A stretch of DNA of 64,000 nucleotides from Nostoc flagelliforme FACHB-838 (GCF_014698065.1 NZ_JACJSI010000034.1:1-64000), one strand, 5' to 3'. Shown: positions 29,398-38,622, numbered from the stretch's first letter. The notes: generated by a model not told the origin, from the sequence alone. Translations and numbers: made by a program.

Positions 29398-29730
29398 TTA
29401 CCCTTGTGGGTTGCGTCTTGCTAAAAGGCGATCGCGCACTCCAATGGGGTTAAAACGCTTTTCAGCTTCCTGTTGAATCTCCGTGGCGAGTCTTTGACGC
29501 TCTAGAAGGTAGGTATCAACCTCACCTTGGTGTTGTAAGTAATAACCAATCACCAAATAGATATCCCAAAGATGAAGCGATGGGTACTGTTCTCTGATCT
29601 CTTCTGCTGTAGCCCCTTCAAGAAAAGCTGTAACCACTGTATCTAAAGTGATGCGGGTTTTGCTAATCCTAACAACGCCATTTGCATCAGTTACAAGGGG
29701 AATGGGGGTAACAGTAGGAATAAGTAGCAT
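29398..29730 (-). CDS. DUF433 antitoxin-like protein
   Basis: A 110-residue protein with the DUF433 core: DANGVVRISKTRITLDTVVTAFLEGATAEEIREQYPSL, a winged-helix-like DNA-binding domain, followed by a helical tail (QRLATEIQQEAEKRF) that would contact the partner. It precedes the DUF5615 gene by 6 nt. It probably represses its own promoter as antitoxins of this layout do (family knowledge, not shown here). Confidence 0.82.
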   Translation of the reverse strand: MLLIPTVTPIPLVTDANGVVRISKTRITLDTVVTAFLEGATAEEIREQYPSLHLWDIYLVIGYYLQHQGEVDTYLLERQRLATEIQQEAEKRFNPIGVRDRLLARRNPQG

Positions 29731-29828
29731 TTTAATATCTAGGCAGTGCTGTTTTCCTATGGCCAGTATAAGCCGAATTTAGAAGCAGCCATCTAGATCA
29801 AGACATCTGCTAAAAGGCAATTTGCTAC

Positions 29829-30218
29829 TTAAGCACTCACCAACGACACTAGCACACCATTGGGATCGCGAACACGAGCAATCATTTGTCCCCCAGGCTG
29901 ACTTTTAGGAGCATCTAGGGTTTTTGCACCTGCCCCGATCGCTCTCATGTAAGCGCTGCCAACATCAGGAGTAATAAATGATATTTGGATTAATGCCGGT
30001 GGTTGTGTAACGTCGTTGTGATGGCAGCCACCAGGAAATAACTTCTGTGCTTCGCTACTAGAAGAGAAAGCTAGTGTGGTATTTCCGGTTTCGATTTCCG
30101 CCCAGAGAGATTGTCCCTTATCCACGAGAGTGCGACGTACTAGACCAAAAGCTTTTTCGTAAAACTCAACGGTTTTAACTACATCGTCTACCCAAATAAC
30201 CGTGTAAGCAAATTTCAC
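29829..30218 (-). CDS. VOC-family (glyoxalase/bleomycin-resistance fold) protein
   Basis: A 129-residue two-module VOC protein: KFAYTVIWVDDVVKTVEFYEKAFGL, a central GNTTLAFSS, and ARVRDPNGVLVSLVSA at the end. Such proteins are metal enzymes (lyases, dioxygenases) or ligand-binding proteins; ligands for a metal are incomplete, so the activity is open. GTG start at 30216-30218 with AAGGA 9 nt upstream. Confidence 0.82.
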   Translation of the reverse strand: MKFAYTVIWVDDVVKTVEFYEKAFGLVRRTLVDKGQSLWAEIETGNTTLAFSSSSEAQKLFPGGCHHNDVTQPPALIQISFITPDVGSAYMRAIGAGAKTLDAPKSQPGGQMIARVRDPNGVLVSLVSA

Positions 30219-30300
30219 AGTTTTTTTTCCTTAACTAGAAAAATCAGTGCTGGCGAGGATTTCTGCTACTTTACTGTAGGCGATTTGAATACACCGTGAC

Positions 30301-30837
30301 TTAACTCTCCAGAATGTTAGGATCTGTTGCTAGAGTTTGTGCCCCTGTTTGCATCATTTCTATATCTGATGGCAACCAATAATGCGGCCCTTGACAGTGA
30401 TGTGCTACTAGCAATCCCCATAATCCTTTAGGTGTGACAATTGGTACAACCAAGTTGGCACGAACCTGCAAATTGCGAAGAAAATCTCGATGACAAGGCT
30501 GGATTGGCTCTAATTCAATATCAGCGATCGCTCTTACGCGTCCTGCTAAGTATAAAGCAGCATACTCGTTGTTAAAACAATCATCTGGGCCAGTGGAACC
30601 AAGTATTGAAAACTCTTGAGAACTCAAAGATTCAAAAGTCACCTGTCCTTGCCACTGACTGTAAAAATAATACAACACCACCCGATCAACCTGAAGCGAT
30701 TCTCTGAGTTGATTGGTTGTTTGCCGAACTAACTCATCGCGCTGCATTGTTTTAACGAGGCGATCGAGCAAATTTTGTAAACCCTGTTCAGGGCGATCGC
30801 GGCTATGGTGAAATTCGGAGTGAGGATGAATTTGCAC
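30301..30837 (-). CDS. Stand-alone GAF-domain protein with cyanobacteriochrome-like cysteines
   Basis: The 178-residue protein is one GAF domain with no output module. LRESLQVDRVVLYYFYSQWQ opens it; then DDCF (residues 85-88, the position and spacing of a DXCF second cysteine), AGRVRAIADI, and CH at 115-116 followed by FLRNLQVRANLVVPI and LWGLLVAHHC, which is the phytochrome/cyanobacteriochrome bilin-site pattern. It could bind a bilin as a minimal photoreceptor, or be a non-bilin relative retaining the residues. GTG start. No kinase or cyclase gene is adjacent. Confidence 0.8.
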   Translation of the reverse strand: MQIHPHSEFHHSRDRPEQGLQNLLDRLVKTMQRDELVRQTTNQLRESLQVDRVVLYYFYSQWQGQVTFESLSSQEFSILGSTGPDDCFNNEYAALYLAGRVRAIADIELEPIQPCHRDFLRNLQVRANLVVPIVTPKGLWGLLVAHHCQGPHYWLPSDIEMMQTGAQTLATDPNILES

Positions 30838-31180
30838 GGTTCTAAAATTACGACTAAGTAAATGCTGCCAGATTTATATAGTAATTTATTAGACTTTGTT
30901 TAAATATATTCTTGTATTTATAGCAGCAATTCAATTTTAACAGAACATAATACTAGTCAACTTCTTCAGTGAATTTTAAAATAATATTAAGAAATCTTTT
31001 TTGTTTAATTTGTACCCGAGAACATTCAAAATTATAAATTTAAAGTTAAGAATTTTGGAACCTTAGAAATAATATGTTCAGTTTTTCTATAACTTGAGGT
31101 AATAAATACACTTCAAGCAATAATGTAACAATTCAGTTTGTATTGATAGTTACAGATATTTGTGATGTTGTTAGTATTCC
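30838..31180. other. AT-rich intergenic, no gene seen
   Basis: About 340 bp rich in A and T between the GAF gene and the island. No supported ORF or strong hairpin was found. Confidence 0.5.
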
Positions 31181-31207
31181 TCGTTCCCATGTTCTGTATG
31201 GGAACGA
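31181..31207. repeat. CGTTCCCAT palindromic repeat at the island edge
   Basis: A 10-bp stem (31181-31190 and 31198-31207) around GTTCTGT lies 4 bp from the methylase stop. Similar CGTTC...GGAACG elements occur at 54.23-54.35 kb. No T-run follows on the minus strand. Confidence 0.6.
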
Positions 31208-31211
31208 AAGA

Positions 31212-34200
31212 TTAAGCAGAGACTAATTCTGAGTTTGCAAACATTGGCACAAAGTTACGATAAGCTGACAATGCTGCTTCTTTAACCGTTGCATTCACAA
31301 TCGGAAAGGCGGTGAGGATGTAGCTAAATTCATCTTCGGTTAAACCGTAGAGATGTGCTACCATTCCATTGAGTTCTGCGCGGAGTTTGGCGCGTTCTGC
31401 TTCGTCGGTAACGCCTTGTTGATGGGAACCTAGACCGACTTCTTGCGCGAGTTCGTCAAATTCTGGTGTGGTGCAGATGAGTTTGGCGGCGCGTTGTACA
31501 ATATCGTTGAAATTGCGATCGTTTTTTGTTAAACGTGGGACAGGTAGTTGGTAAACATAGAACATATTGCAATGTGCCGTTACCTTTTGGCGAATTATAA
31601 AATCGCAAGTAAAGCTATTCAGCACAGAAAGAACAAACAGTAATTCGTCTTGCTTTATAAATTGCTGTGACACAATTAGTGTGTTACCTGCAAAAACATT
31701 AGGTGGGATAATTCCCGCAATCATTGTACGGTTATCTGTATTTCGCGCCACATCCCTAAAACCTAAACGATAACTTTGATAATCTACCTTTTGACCGTTA
31801 TCATTTTCATTGCGTTTTAATAAAGCTTTTCTCCCTCCCTGTTCATCTACCCAATATCTCGGTTCCGCATATAGATGAGTGAACTGATGAATCATCTTGC
31901 CTTCATATAATGGCAATCTTCCTTTAAAAGGCTGTTGTTTGAATAAATGACTATCATTCGTCATGTCAAATTCACGGGTTAAGCGCAAATTCCACTTCCC
32001 TTCAATTTTTTCACCCAGTAAGGGGAACTTAAGCATTTTGTCAGCTATGCGGATATCAACCTCATTCTTAAACTCCATTACAGAAAGCGAATCAGGTGAA
32101 AGTTTACGTATCATATCTACGTTAATCTGCAAGCTATCTTGACTAGGAAACATTTGAAGTTCTTGCACATCATGACGCATAAACGCAGATGGAAAATCAG
32201 TTGTTGTACTATCTTTAAGAAAAGTAAGAACAACTATTTTAAAACTGCGATGAACCCCTTCAAAGATTTCCTTACGGTTTTCAAGACAGAATAAACCAGT
32301 AACTTTAGTTTGACTAAACAACATCTCCCGCAATTGCTTAGTCCCCAAATCAGTGTAAATCCCACTAGGAATTACAATTCCGCACTCACAGCCTGAACGC
32401 AAAAGATTAAAACACTGTTCTGTAAACAGCTTATAGAGATTAATATCCGTACCTGCTTTTTTACCATTCACAATAGAAATCTGATTTTTATACTGTTCAG
32501 ATGAACGATAATAAGCGCTGACATAAGGATATTGACTTTGATATTCTAACCAAGCACTGGCAATTATTGGATTTTGTAATAGTTTATTCTGCTCTTTCTC
32601 AAAATCCTTAATATCCATCTTGTTCTTCGTCACCAGTTCATTATGCTGTGCAAAGAACTCTTTCGCCTGTGGCTTAAATATCTCCCACGGCGGATTAGTG
32701 ATAATTGCATCAAAACCGCCACGTTTTAAAACCTCGTTAAAATGATAACCCCAGTGAAACGGCTTCAAAGCTGCAATATCCTCAACCTTCAAAACCCGCT
32801 TCTGTGATTTTCCAGTTAACTGAACCTCTTCATACTTGATACCCAAACGCTTACTAAACTCATCCAACAGCAAAAGATTTAACTTTTCTTGCGATTTTTT
32901 GTTGAGTTGTTCAATATTTTTGCGGAGGTGTTTCAATCGAGTATCTTGAGGTGTATCTGTATCTGGTAAAGCTTTCGGTAAAAAAGCGTGTTTTTTGTAC
33001 AACTCAACAGATTTATTCTTTTCTTCTAAAATTTGCTTATAATTATCTGCGGCTAAAGACTGTAATAGATTTCCTTGTAGTGAATTTCCCACCGCATCAA
33101 AAGCAGTATCATCTACTTTAATTAAACCAATCAGCGAATTACCCGCCATAATATTAAAATCAATATTAGGCAATGGTTCTAACTCTTCTACATCGTTAGC
33201 AGAAGAAACTAACGCTAAGAAAAGACGCAGTTTCGCAATTTCCGTTGCTTCCTCCATGATGTCTATACCATAGAGGTTATCAGAAACAATCCGTTTTTTG
33301 ATAAAATAAGGTAGTGACGGATGTAAATTTTCTATATCTTCAAGCTTATTTTTGAGAGTGTCATCACCCATCAATTTAATTGTTCCGAACACCGCGCTGT
33401 AAACTTGAATTAGCGTCTTCATCGCCGCCACAAGAAAAGCACCAGAACCGCAAGCTGGGTCAAGAATTGATAAATTAGGAAGAATATCATCCATTAGTAG
33501 ACGACAAACATTTGTATCCAGCTTAATGAGAAGTTCGTTGATATCCTCAAATGGCTTATACTGATCAGACAGCGCATCATTCACGCGGTCTACAATTAAC
33601 TTGTGGATAGTTCTATCACAGAGATATTCTGTAATTTGTGGTCTAGTATAATAGGCTCCAAAAGCTTTTTGGTTAATATATTTCTCAAAAATATATCCTA
33701 AGACATCGGGATTGATCTCATCGTCTTTTCCTTCTGGTGTATCATCTAGATTCCAAGAATAACGCCCAAATAAATCTAGAACTTGCTCAAACGCCTCATC
33801 AACTATAGAAATATCATACTTATCTTCAATATGATGCTTGAGAAATAGTCCACCATTTAGGTATTTAACCTTTCCTACCAATTCTTGTACAGATAAATCG
33901 CGTTCAATTTCAGGTTTAGCAAAGCTTTCAAAAAACAAAGCCTTGAGAAATTCATCATAAAAATGATTTTCACTTTTCTGTTTGCTTTGCTCAAGCTTAT
34001 TTTGCAGATAATTTAAATCCTCGTTATCAATAAAACCCTTACGCTGGAGAAAATAAACAAACATCAGGCGATTCAGAATTACCGACGTATACCAACGCCT
34101 ATCTATTTCGTTATCAATCCCTTTCACAAACAGCAAAAACTTCTGGTGTTACTCTTGAAATTCCTTGTAAAACTTCTTAGTTACTGGCTCAACATCGAAA

Positions 34201-34676
34201 CTGCGTTGTAGTTTATAAGCAATTTCTACAACAGTTGGTTCTCCATGTTCTAATTCAGTAATATCAATGACTAAAGAACCAAGTTTACTTAAAAATAAGT
34301 CTCCGGGTTGACCTTTTACATATAAATGGTCACGAACGAAAGTTTTACTTCCTTCTCTTTTTACCCAATACCAAAGACTACGTGTGCGTTCTTCCGTAAC
34401 AAAGATGAGTAGATTTTGAGCTATTAGTTTAGTAATTTCTTGATGAACAGTAACTCTAACTTTAGCTTCTGGTATGTTCCCATCTGCTGCGGTGACTTCA
34501 AAGATTGCAACACCTGAAAGTTCAGCAATTTTTTGGTATTGATAGGTTTTGTTATCAAATTTTAAAGTAACAGCTTTTTGTCTGGAAGGTTTAGACCAAC
34601 CTAATTCTTCTATAAATAAATTACTAAATTGGAAGTTAGAAAGTAAATCGCGTGTTCGTTGAAAATTAAGCGACAT
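31212..34676 (-). pseudogene. Large N6-adenine DNA methylase (Eco57I/PglX-like), split by an in-frame TAA
   Basis: Two collinear, same-frame segments. 34149-34676 (175 residues) is the N-terminal domain, ending KKFYKEFQE. A TAA (34149-34151) follows, then four codons, then 31212-34136 (974 residues) beginning at a TTG with KGIDNEIDRRWYTSVILNRLMFVYFLQRKGF. The second part has GAYYTRP, SAM motif I LDPACGSGAFLVAAMK (about residue 225) and catalytic NPPW (about 481), then target-recognition and helical regions. Read through, it is about 1154 residues, the size of BREX/DISARM-type and type IIG-like methylases. CAA-to-TAA is the simplest explanation. The TTG start would still give the catalytic part if used. 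Confidence 0.85.
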
Positions 34677-34718
34677 AATTTACCATGCTTGAAAAATAAA
34701 AAGCAAGCATGGTAAATT
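34677..34718 (-). promoter_or_regulatory. 15-bp hairpin abutting the methylase start codon
   Basis: AATTTACCATGCTTG (34677-34691) and its exact complement (34704-34718) flank a 12-nt loop; the stem ends directly at the ATG of the methylase N-terminal segment, covering the place of the ribosome site. A third TTTTACCATGCTTTT copy lies at about 34.80 kb. It could be an operator for a regulator or a translation-blocking hairpin. Confidence 0.6.
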
Positions 34719-35008
34719 TGCCATTCAGAAAATAAATCTGTGGCTTTAAAAATTAAGTCTGCGCTGGCGGACTTGAATAAACCCTGTTTATAGGAGTTAA
34801 ATTTTTACCATGCTTTTTATACTTTATAAATCCTTTATATTTAATTAGGCTGAGAAATTATACGGAAAAATTATCAATTTATCTGAACGTCGCCTGTATT
34901 TGTGCAGCCATGATTTTTAATTGTTAAGTATATTTGCTGATTACTTTATCAAAACGCCGAATTGCTTTATAAAAATGCCTGTTTACTTTCTCAAAATACT
35001 GAAATGCT

Positions 35009-35325
35009 TTCTCAAAAGAAGCTTTGACTTACTCAAAAGAAGCTTTTGCTTTCTAATTTTGGTGTTTTCCGCAAGCAAAAGAAGCTTTGACTTACTCAAA
35101 CTCCAGTTTGCTTTCTAATTTTGGTGTTTTCCGTAAGCAAAAGAAGCTTTGACTTACTCAAACCCCAGTTTGCTTTCTAATTTTGGTGTTTTCCGTAAGT
35201 AAAAGAAGCTTTGACTTACTCAAATCCCAGTTTGCTTTCTAATTTTGGTGTTTTCCGTAAGTAAAAGAAGCTTTGGCTTACTCAAACCCCAGTTTGCTTT
35301 CTCATTTAAGTGTTTTCCACAAGCA
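35009..35325. repeat. 62-bp tandem repeat array, about five copies
   Basis: Units of exactly 62 bp recur with start points at 35009, 35071, 35133, 35195 and 35257; each contains AAAAGAAGCTTTGACTTACT, CAGTTTGCTTT and TTTTGGTGTTTTCC. Copies differ at a few positions, with the outer ones most diverged. Upstream to about 34.92 kb, shorter degenerate pieces (GCTTTCTCAAAA) continue. The array precedes the DUF4351 gene by 85 bp. An open frame across it (34921-35118) encodes only repeat-derived sequence. Confidence 0.9.
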
Positions 35326-35408
35326 CACCCTACACCTCGTGATATAATATTGTACCGCATCTGAATGGGAACCGCTATAGAATTTTTAAATGGTATAGCA
35401 ACAAACTG

Positions 35409-36362
35409 ATGACTGAGGAACTGGAAAGAGCAGATAATGATAGCCCGTGGAAAGAAATTTTAGAAGCTTACTTTCCCCAAGCAATGCAATTTTTCTTTCC
35501 CCAAACAGCAAAAATAATTAATTGGGAACGTCCCCACGAATTTCTCGATAAGGAATTTCAACAAATAGCCCGCGAAGCAGAACTTGGTAGGAGATATGCA
35601 GATAAATTAGTTAAAGTCTGGCAAATTCAAGGACAAGAAATTTGGCTATTAATCCATATAGAAATCCAGGCAAAATCAGAAGACACCTTTGCAGAAAGAA
35701 TGTTTTCCTACAACCTGCGAATTTTTGACAGATTTGGGAAACCTGCCATAAGTTTGGCGATTTTGTGCGATACAGACCCGAAATGGCGACCCAATCAATA
35801 TAGTTATAATTATCCCAATACCAGACTTAACTTTGAATTTGGAACTGTCAAGCTGCTGGATTATCAAAATCGTTGGGCAGAATTAGAAGCCAGCGACAAT
35901 CCATTTGCAACTGTAGTAATGGCGCATTTGAAGACGCAGCAAACAAGTAAAAAGCTAGGAGAACGCAAAGCTTGGAAATTTAGCTTGATTCGCCGATTGT
36001 ATGAATTAGGATTGCAAGAAAAAGATATTCGTAACCTTTATCGGTTTATTGATTGGGTTATGATTTTACCAAAAGCCTTGGAAGCAGAATTTTGGCAAGA
36101 GTTTAAGCAATTTGAGCAGGAGCGGACTATGAGCTACATTACCACAGGCGAGCGCATTGGTTACGAACGGGGAAAACAAGAACAAGGACAAACACTCGTA
36201 TTACGACTGCTACAAAAACGGGTAGGAGAGTTACCACAAGAGGTTCGGGGGCGCATTCAAACTCTTTCTCTAGAGCAATTAGAAGCACTTGGCGAGGCTT
36301 TATTGGATTTTACAGCCATTCAGGATTTACTTAACTGGTTGGAAGCAAATCAAACAGTTTAA
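35409..36362 (+). CDS. PD-(D/E)XK nuclease-like protein with C-terminal DUF4351
   Basis: A 317-residue protein of the Rpn/recombination-promoting nuclease-like group common in cyanobacteria. The nuclease core is in the first 110 residues: DKLVKVWQIQGQEIWLLIHIEIQAKSED with the E-x-Q catalytic pattern, then FAERMFSYNLRIFDRF. The middle is helical (ERKAWKFSLIRRLYELGL), and the last 60 residues match DUF4351 (GQTLVLRLLQKRVGELPQEVRGRIQTLSLEQLEALGEALLDF). It is intact, on the opposite strand to the broken methylase and helicase on either side. Nuclease activity is inferred. Confidence 0.82.
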   Translation: MTEELERADNDSPWKEILEAYFPQAMQFFFPQTAKIINWERPHEFLDKEFQQIAREAELGRRYADKLVKVWQIQGQEIWLLIHIEIQAKSEDTFAERMFSYNLRIFDRFGKPAISLAILCDTDPKWRPNQYSYNYPNTRLNFEFGTVKLLDYQNRWAELEASDNPFATVVMAHLKTQQTSKKLGERKAWKFSLIRRLYELGLQEKDIRNLYRFIDWVMILPKALEAEFWQEFKQFEQERTMSYITTGERIGYERGKQEQGQTLVLRLLQKRVGELPQEVRGRIQTLSLEQLEALGEALLDFTAIQDLLNWLEANQTV

Positions 36363-36429
36363 TTTTTAAAATCCAGTAGGGTGCGTTACGCCAAAGGCTA
36401 ACGTACCCTAGCATTTATATATTGATTTA

Positions 36430-36810
36430 CTATTTAACCTTTAACCAACTAAATATATCTGCTGGCGTAATTTGCCAATCTGTCAATACATCAAGAACAG
36501 CCAATTTATCATTATTATATTTTACTTCTGGCAATTTATTAGGTTGAAATACCATTACCGATTTATCGTTAGAATCAATAAACCAGCCTAATTTGGTACC
36601 ATGATTAATACAGAAAATAATTTTATCAATCACCCGGTTAGGAAATTGATCAGGTGATAAAATTTCAATTATCCAATCTGGATAAGTTTCAAACTTATTG
36701 GCAATTTCTCCATCTTCATCAACAATAAGTCGTGACCACTCAAATACAGCAATATCTGGAACTAAAGAACGTCCTCCAAATGTGCAGCGTAATTCAGTTA
36801 ACGCTAAAGC
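36430..36810 (-). pseudogene. Uma2-family endonuclease, 5' truncated
   Basis: An open frame without a start encodes the C-terminal two-thirds of a Uma2 (DUF820) protein: ALTELRCTFGGRSLVPDIAVFEW, DWIIEILSPDQFPNRVIDKI and HGTKLGWFIDSNDKSVMVFQ, the PD-(D/E)XK-like core. The upstream boundary is the TAA at 36811-36813 that ends the helicase remnant, in the same frame and with no spacer. The missing N-terminus and the absence of an ATG before position 36633 show a deletion joined the two genes. An internal ATG (36631-36633) would give only 67 residues. Confidence 0.78.
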
Positions 36811-38422
36811 TTAACTTTTCAGTCGTTCATAACTGCGGAACCTTGCACCTGATGGTCGTCCTAATTGACCACCTGCATTTTTTTCTTCTTCAGCAATCAA
36901 TTCAGCACCCTTTTTGACTAACTCGTGATGCTGTTTGTCTCTGGGTATAGCTGGGGTAGATTCTTCACACGCCGCCACCCGAAGCACTGCTAATTGTGAT
37001 TGAGTAACGCTATTTCCATTGCAGTCAACATAAATCAAAGAATCATTTCCCTCGGTGGTTTTCATATAAAGCAATACTCCCTCTGGTTGCACAGGTTGCG
37101 GAGTATGGGCGCGGGTAGAATAAACCACATTTTCCATTTCTTCAATCGTCTTTTTCAAGCCCGGATTACCATCGGTGGCTTTTTTCCAAATTTGAAATGC
37201 TTCTGATGTTAAATCAACTTCTGTATCTTCCTCGCCATCTAAAACTCCAGATTTCTCGTTGTAGAGGTCGAGAATTATCCGTGCATCATCATCTTCAAAA
37301 AATGCTTCATCAGTTCCCACCACTTCAGCATTTTCTTGCAGTCGTTTGCGGAGTCGCCCCCGCAAATTAATAATGCGTTCTACTCCCTCGGCTGGTAAAA
37401 AAGAATAACAGAGAATTTTATCAGCATTTTGTCCAATGCGGTCTACTCTTCCGGCGCGTTGAATTAAGCGAATAATCGCCCAAGGTAAATCCCAATTGAC
37501 GATAATTGCACAATCTTGCAAATTATGACCTTCACTCAAAACATCGGTAGCGATTAAAATACGCAACTCATCTGATGATGAAATTTGCTCACGTTTTCCA
37601 TTACTCACAGGGCTAAATCTTCCCGTCATTACTGTCGGGTCTTTAGATTGACCTGTCACCCCTGCTACATGAGTAATTTGACTCGACTGCAAATTGTCTG
37701 CAAGGTAGCGGACTGTATCAGCAAACTGGGTGAAAATTAGTACTTTATCTTTGGGGTGAGTTTCTGTTAATAGTTTGATTAAAGCAGCAAGTTTTTCATC
37801 TTTTTGAGGATTCCACTCACCACACTGTTGCAGGACATTAATAAGTGCTTTGGCATCCTCTAGCAAATCCCGTTTCAGCTTTTTAATATCAAAAAGTGTA
37901 GACCGCAACCACTTAAATCGCCGTTGATATCGAGTTGTATATTCTTGGTAAATCGATTCTGCTCTTTGACGAAAAAGCTTTTCTTGACTTTTCACATAAT
38001 CTGGAAAACCTCTCTCTTGCAAGGAGAGAGGCTTTGAATTCTCCCCATTCCCTAGTAGGGAATGGGGTTGAGGGGTTAGGTCAAAATCATCTTCTTCCGT
38101 TTCTGTATCAAACAAAGCTGCTGCCACAGAATCAGCATCTTCATCATTATTAGTTGTATCTAATAACTCTGCTTCCTGAGTTCCAATCGGAATATCAAGC
38201 CCTTGCTCTAAAAACTTCATCACTGGGTAAGCTTTGCATCCCAATTAGCAAACGACAACAAGCATTTTCACTACCAACATACTGTTCGATTAAATCATCA
38301 ATTCTTCGCCAACCTCTCAGGTTGAAGTAGCCAACACAAAAATCTGCCCGATAAGAGATTTTGAGGGTTTCTCGTAAAATCGGTAGCAGTTGTAAATCTA
38401 TGTTGTCAAAAATGCGGGGCAT
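36811..38422 (-). pseudogene. PLD/SNF2-type helicase with the motor core deleted
   Basis: Segment 38195-38422 (75 residues, [20 protein letters not shown]...[12 protein letters not shown]) is the N-terminus of a large helicase whose family normally carries a PLD-like domain and a full SNF2 motor. Segment 36811-38244, in another frame and overlapping it by 50 bp, resumes at [15 protein letters not shown] and has only the C-terminal motor motifs: KVLIFTQFADTVRYL, ILIATDVLSEGHNLQDC and QRAGRVDRIGQ. Walker A and DExx motifs are absent. It ends early at YERLKS. An internal deletion of several hundred codons plus frameshift is inferred. Residues near 56-80 of the second part come from a repeat insertion. 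Confidence 0.85.
38003..38081. repeat. Palindromic repeat inserted inside the helicase remnant
   Basis: Two hairpins side by side: CCTCTCTC/GGAGAGAGG (38009-38031) and the perfect CCCCATTCCCTA/TAGGGAATGGGG (38043-38067). The string is of the type found between Nostoc genes (a related stem follows rca at 54.2 kb). It is read in frame and adds about 25 residues (TPQPHSLLGNGENSKPL). Confidence 0.7.
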
Positions 38423-38504
38423 TATTTAAAACTCATAAATATTTTGTACATCTGTTATATAAGTAAAAAATTTTTCTAGCCAGATTAGTGAAGAGTGCAT
38501 TCTT

Positions 38505-38575
38505 CTTGGCGTTCTTGGCGACTTGGCGGTTCGATAAATTTTTGAACGAACCGCCAAGCCGCCAAGAACGCCAAG
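38505..38575. repeat. 29-bp inverted repeat, one mismatch
   Basis: 38505-38533 (starts CTTGGCGTTCTTGGCG) is complementary to 38547-38575 apart from one position, with a 13-nt loop. The repeat lies between the helicase remnant and the ndhH terminator. It belongs to the CTTGGCGTTCTTGGCG family of dispersed cyanobacterial repeats. Confidence 0.75.
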
Positions 38576-38622
38576 GAAGAGAAGGAAGAAATTTTTAACT
38601 GAACTAGTTTTACCTAATGCTA

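Noticed and set aside
34921-35118. 65-residue plus-strand ORF
   Set aside because: It reads only the degenerate edge of the tandem array (CFLK/SFDLLK repeats) and has no ribosome site.
35009-35325. CRISPR array
   Set aside because: The whole 62-bp unit repeats without unique spacers, and there are no cas genes in the window.
38505-38575. Terminator of ndhH
   Set aside because: The 29-bp stem has no T-run in the right place, and a better terminator at 38623-38659 lies closer to the ndhH stop.
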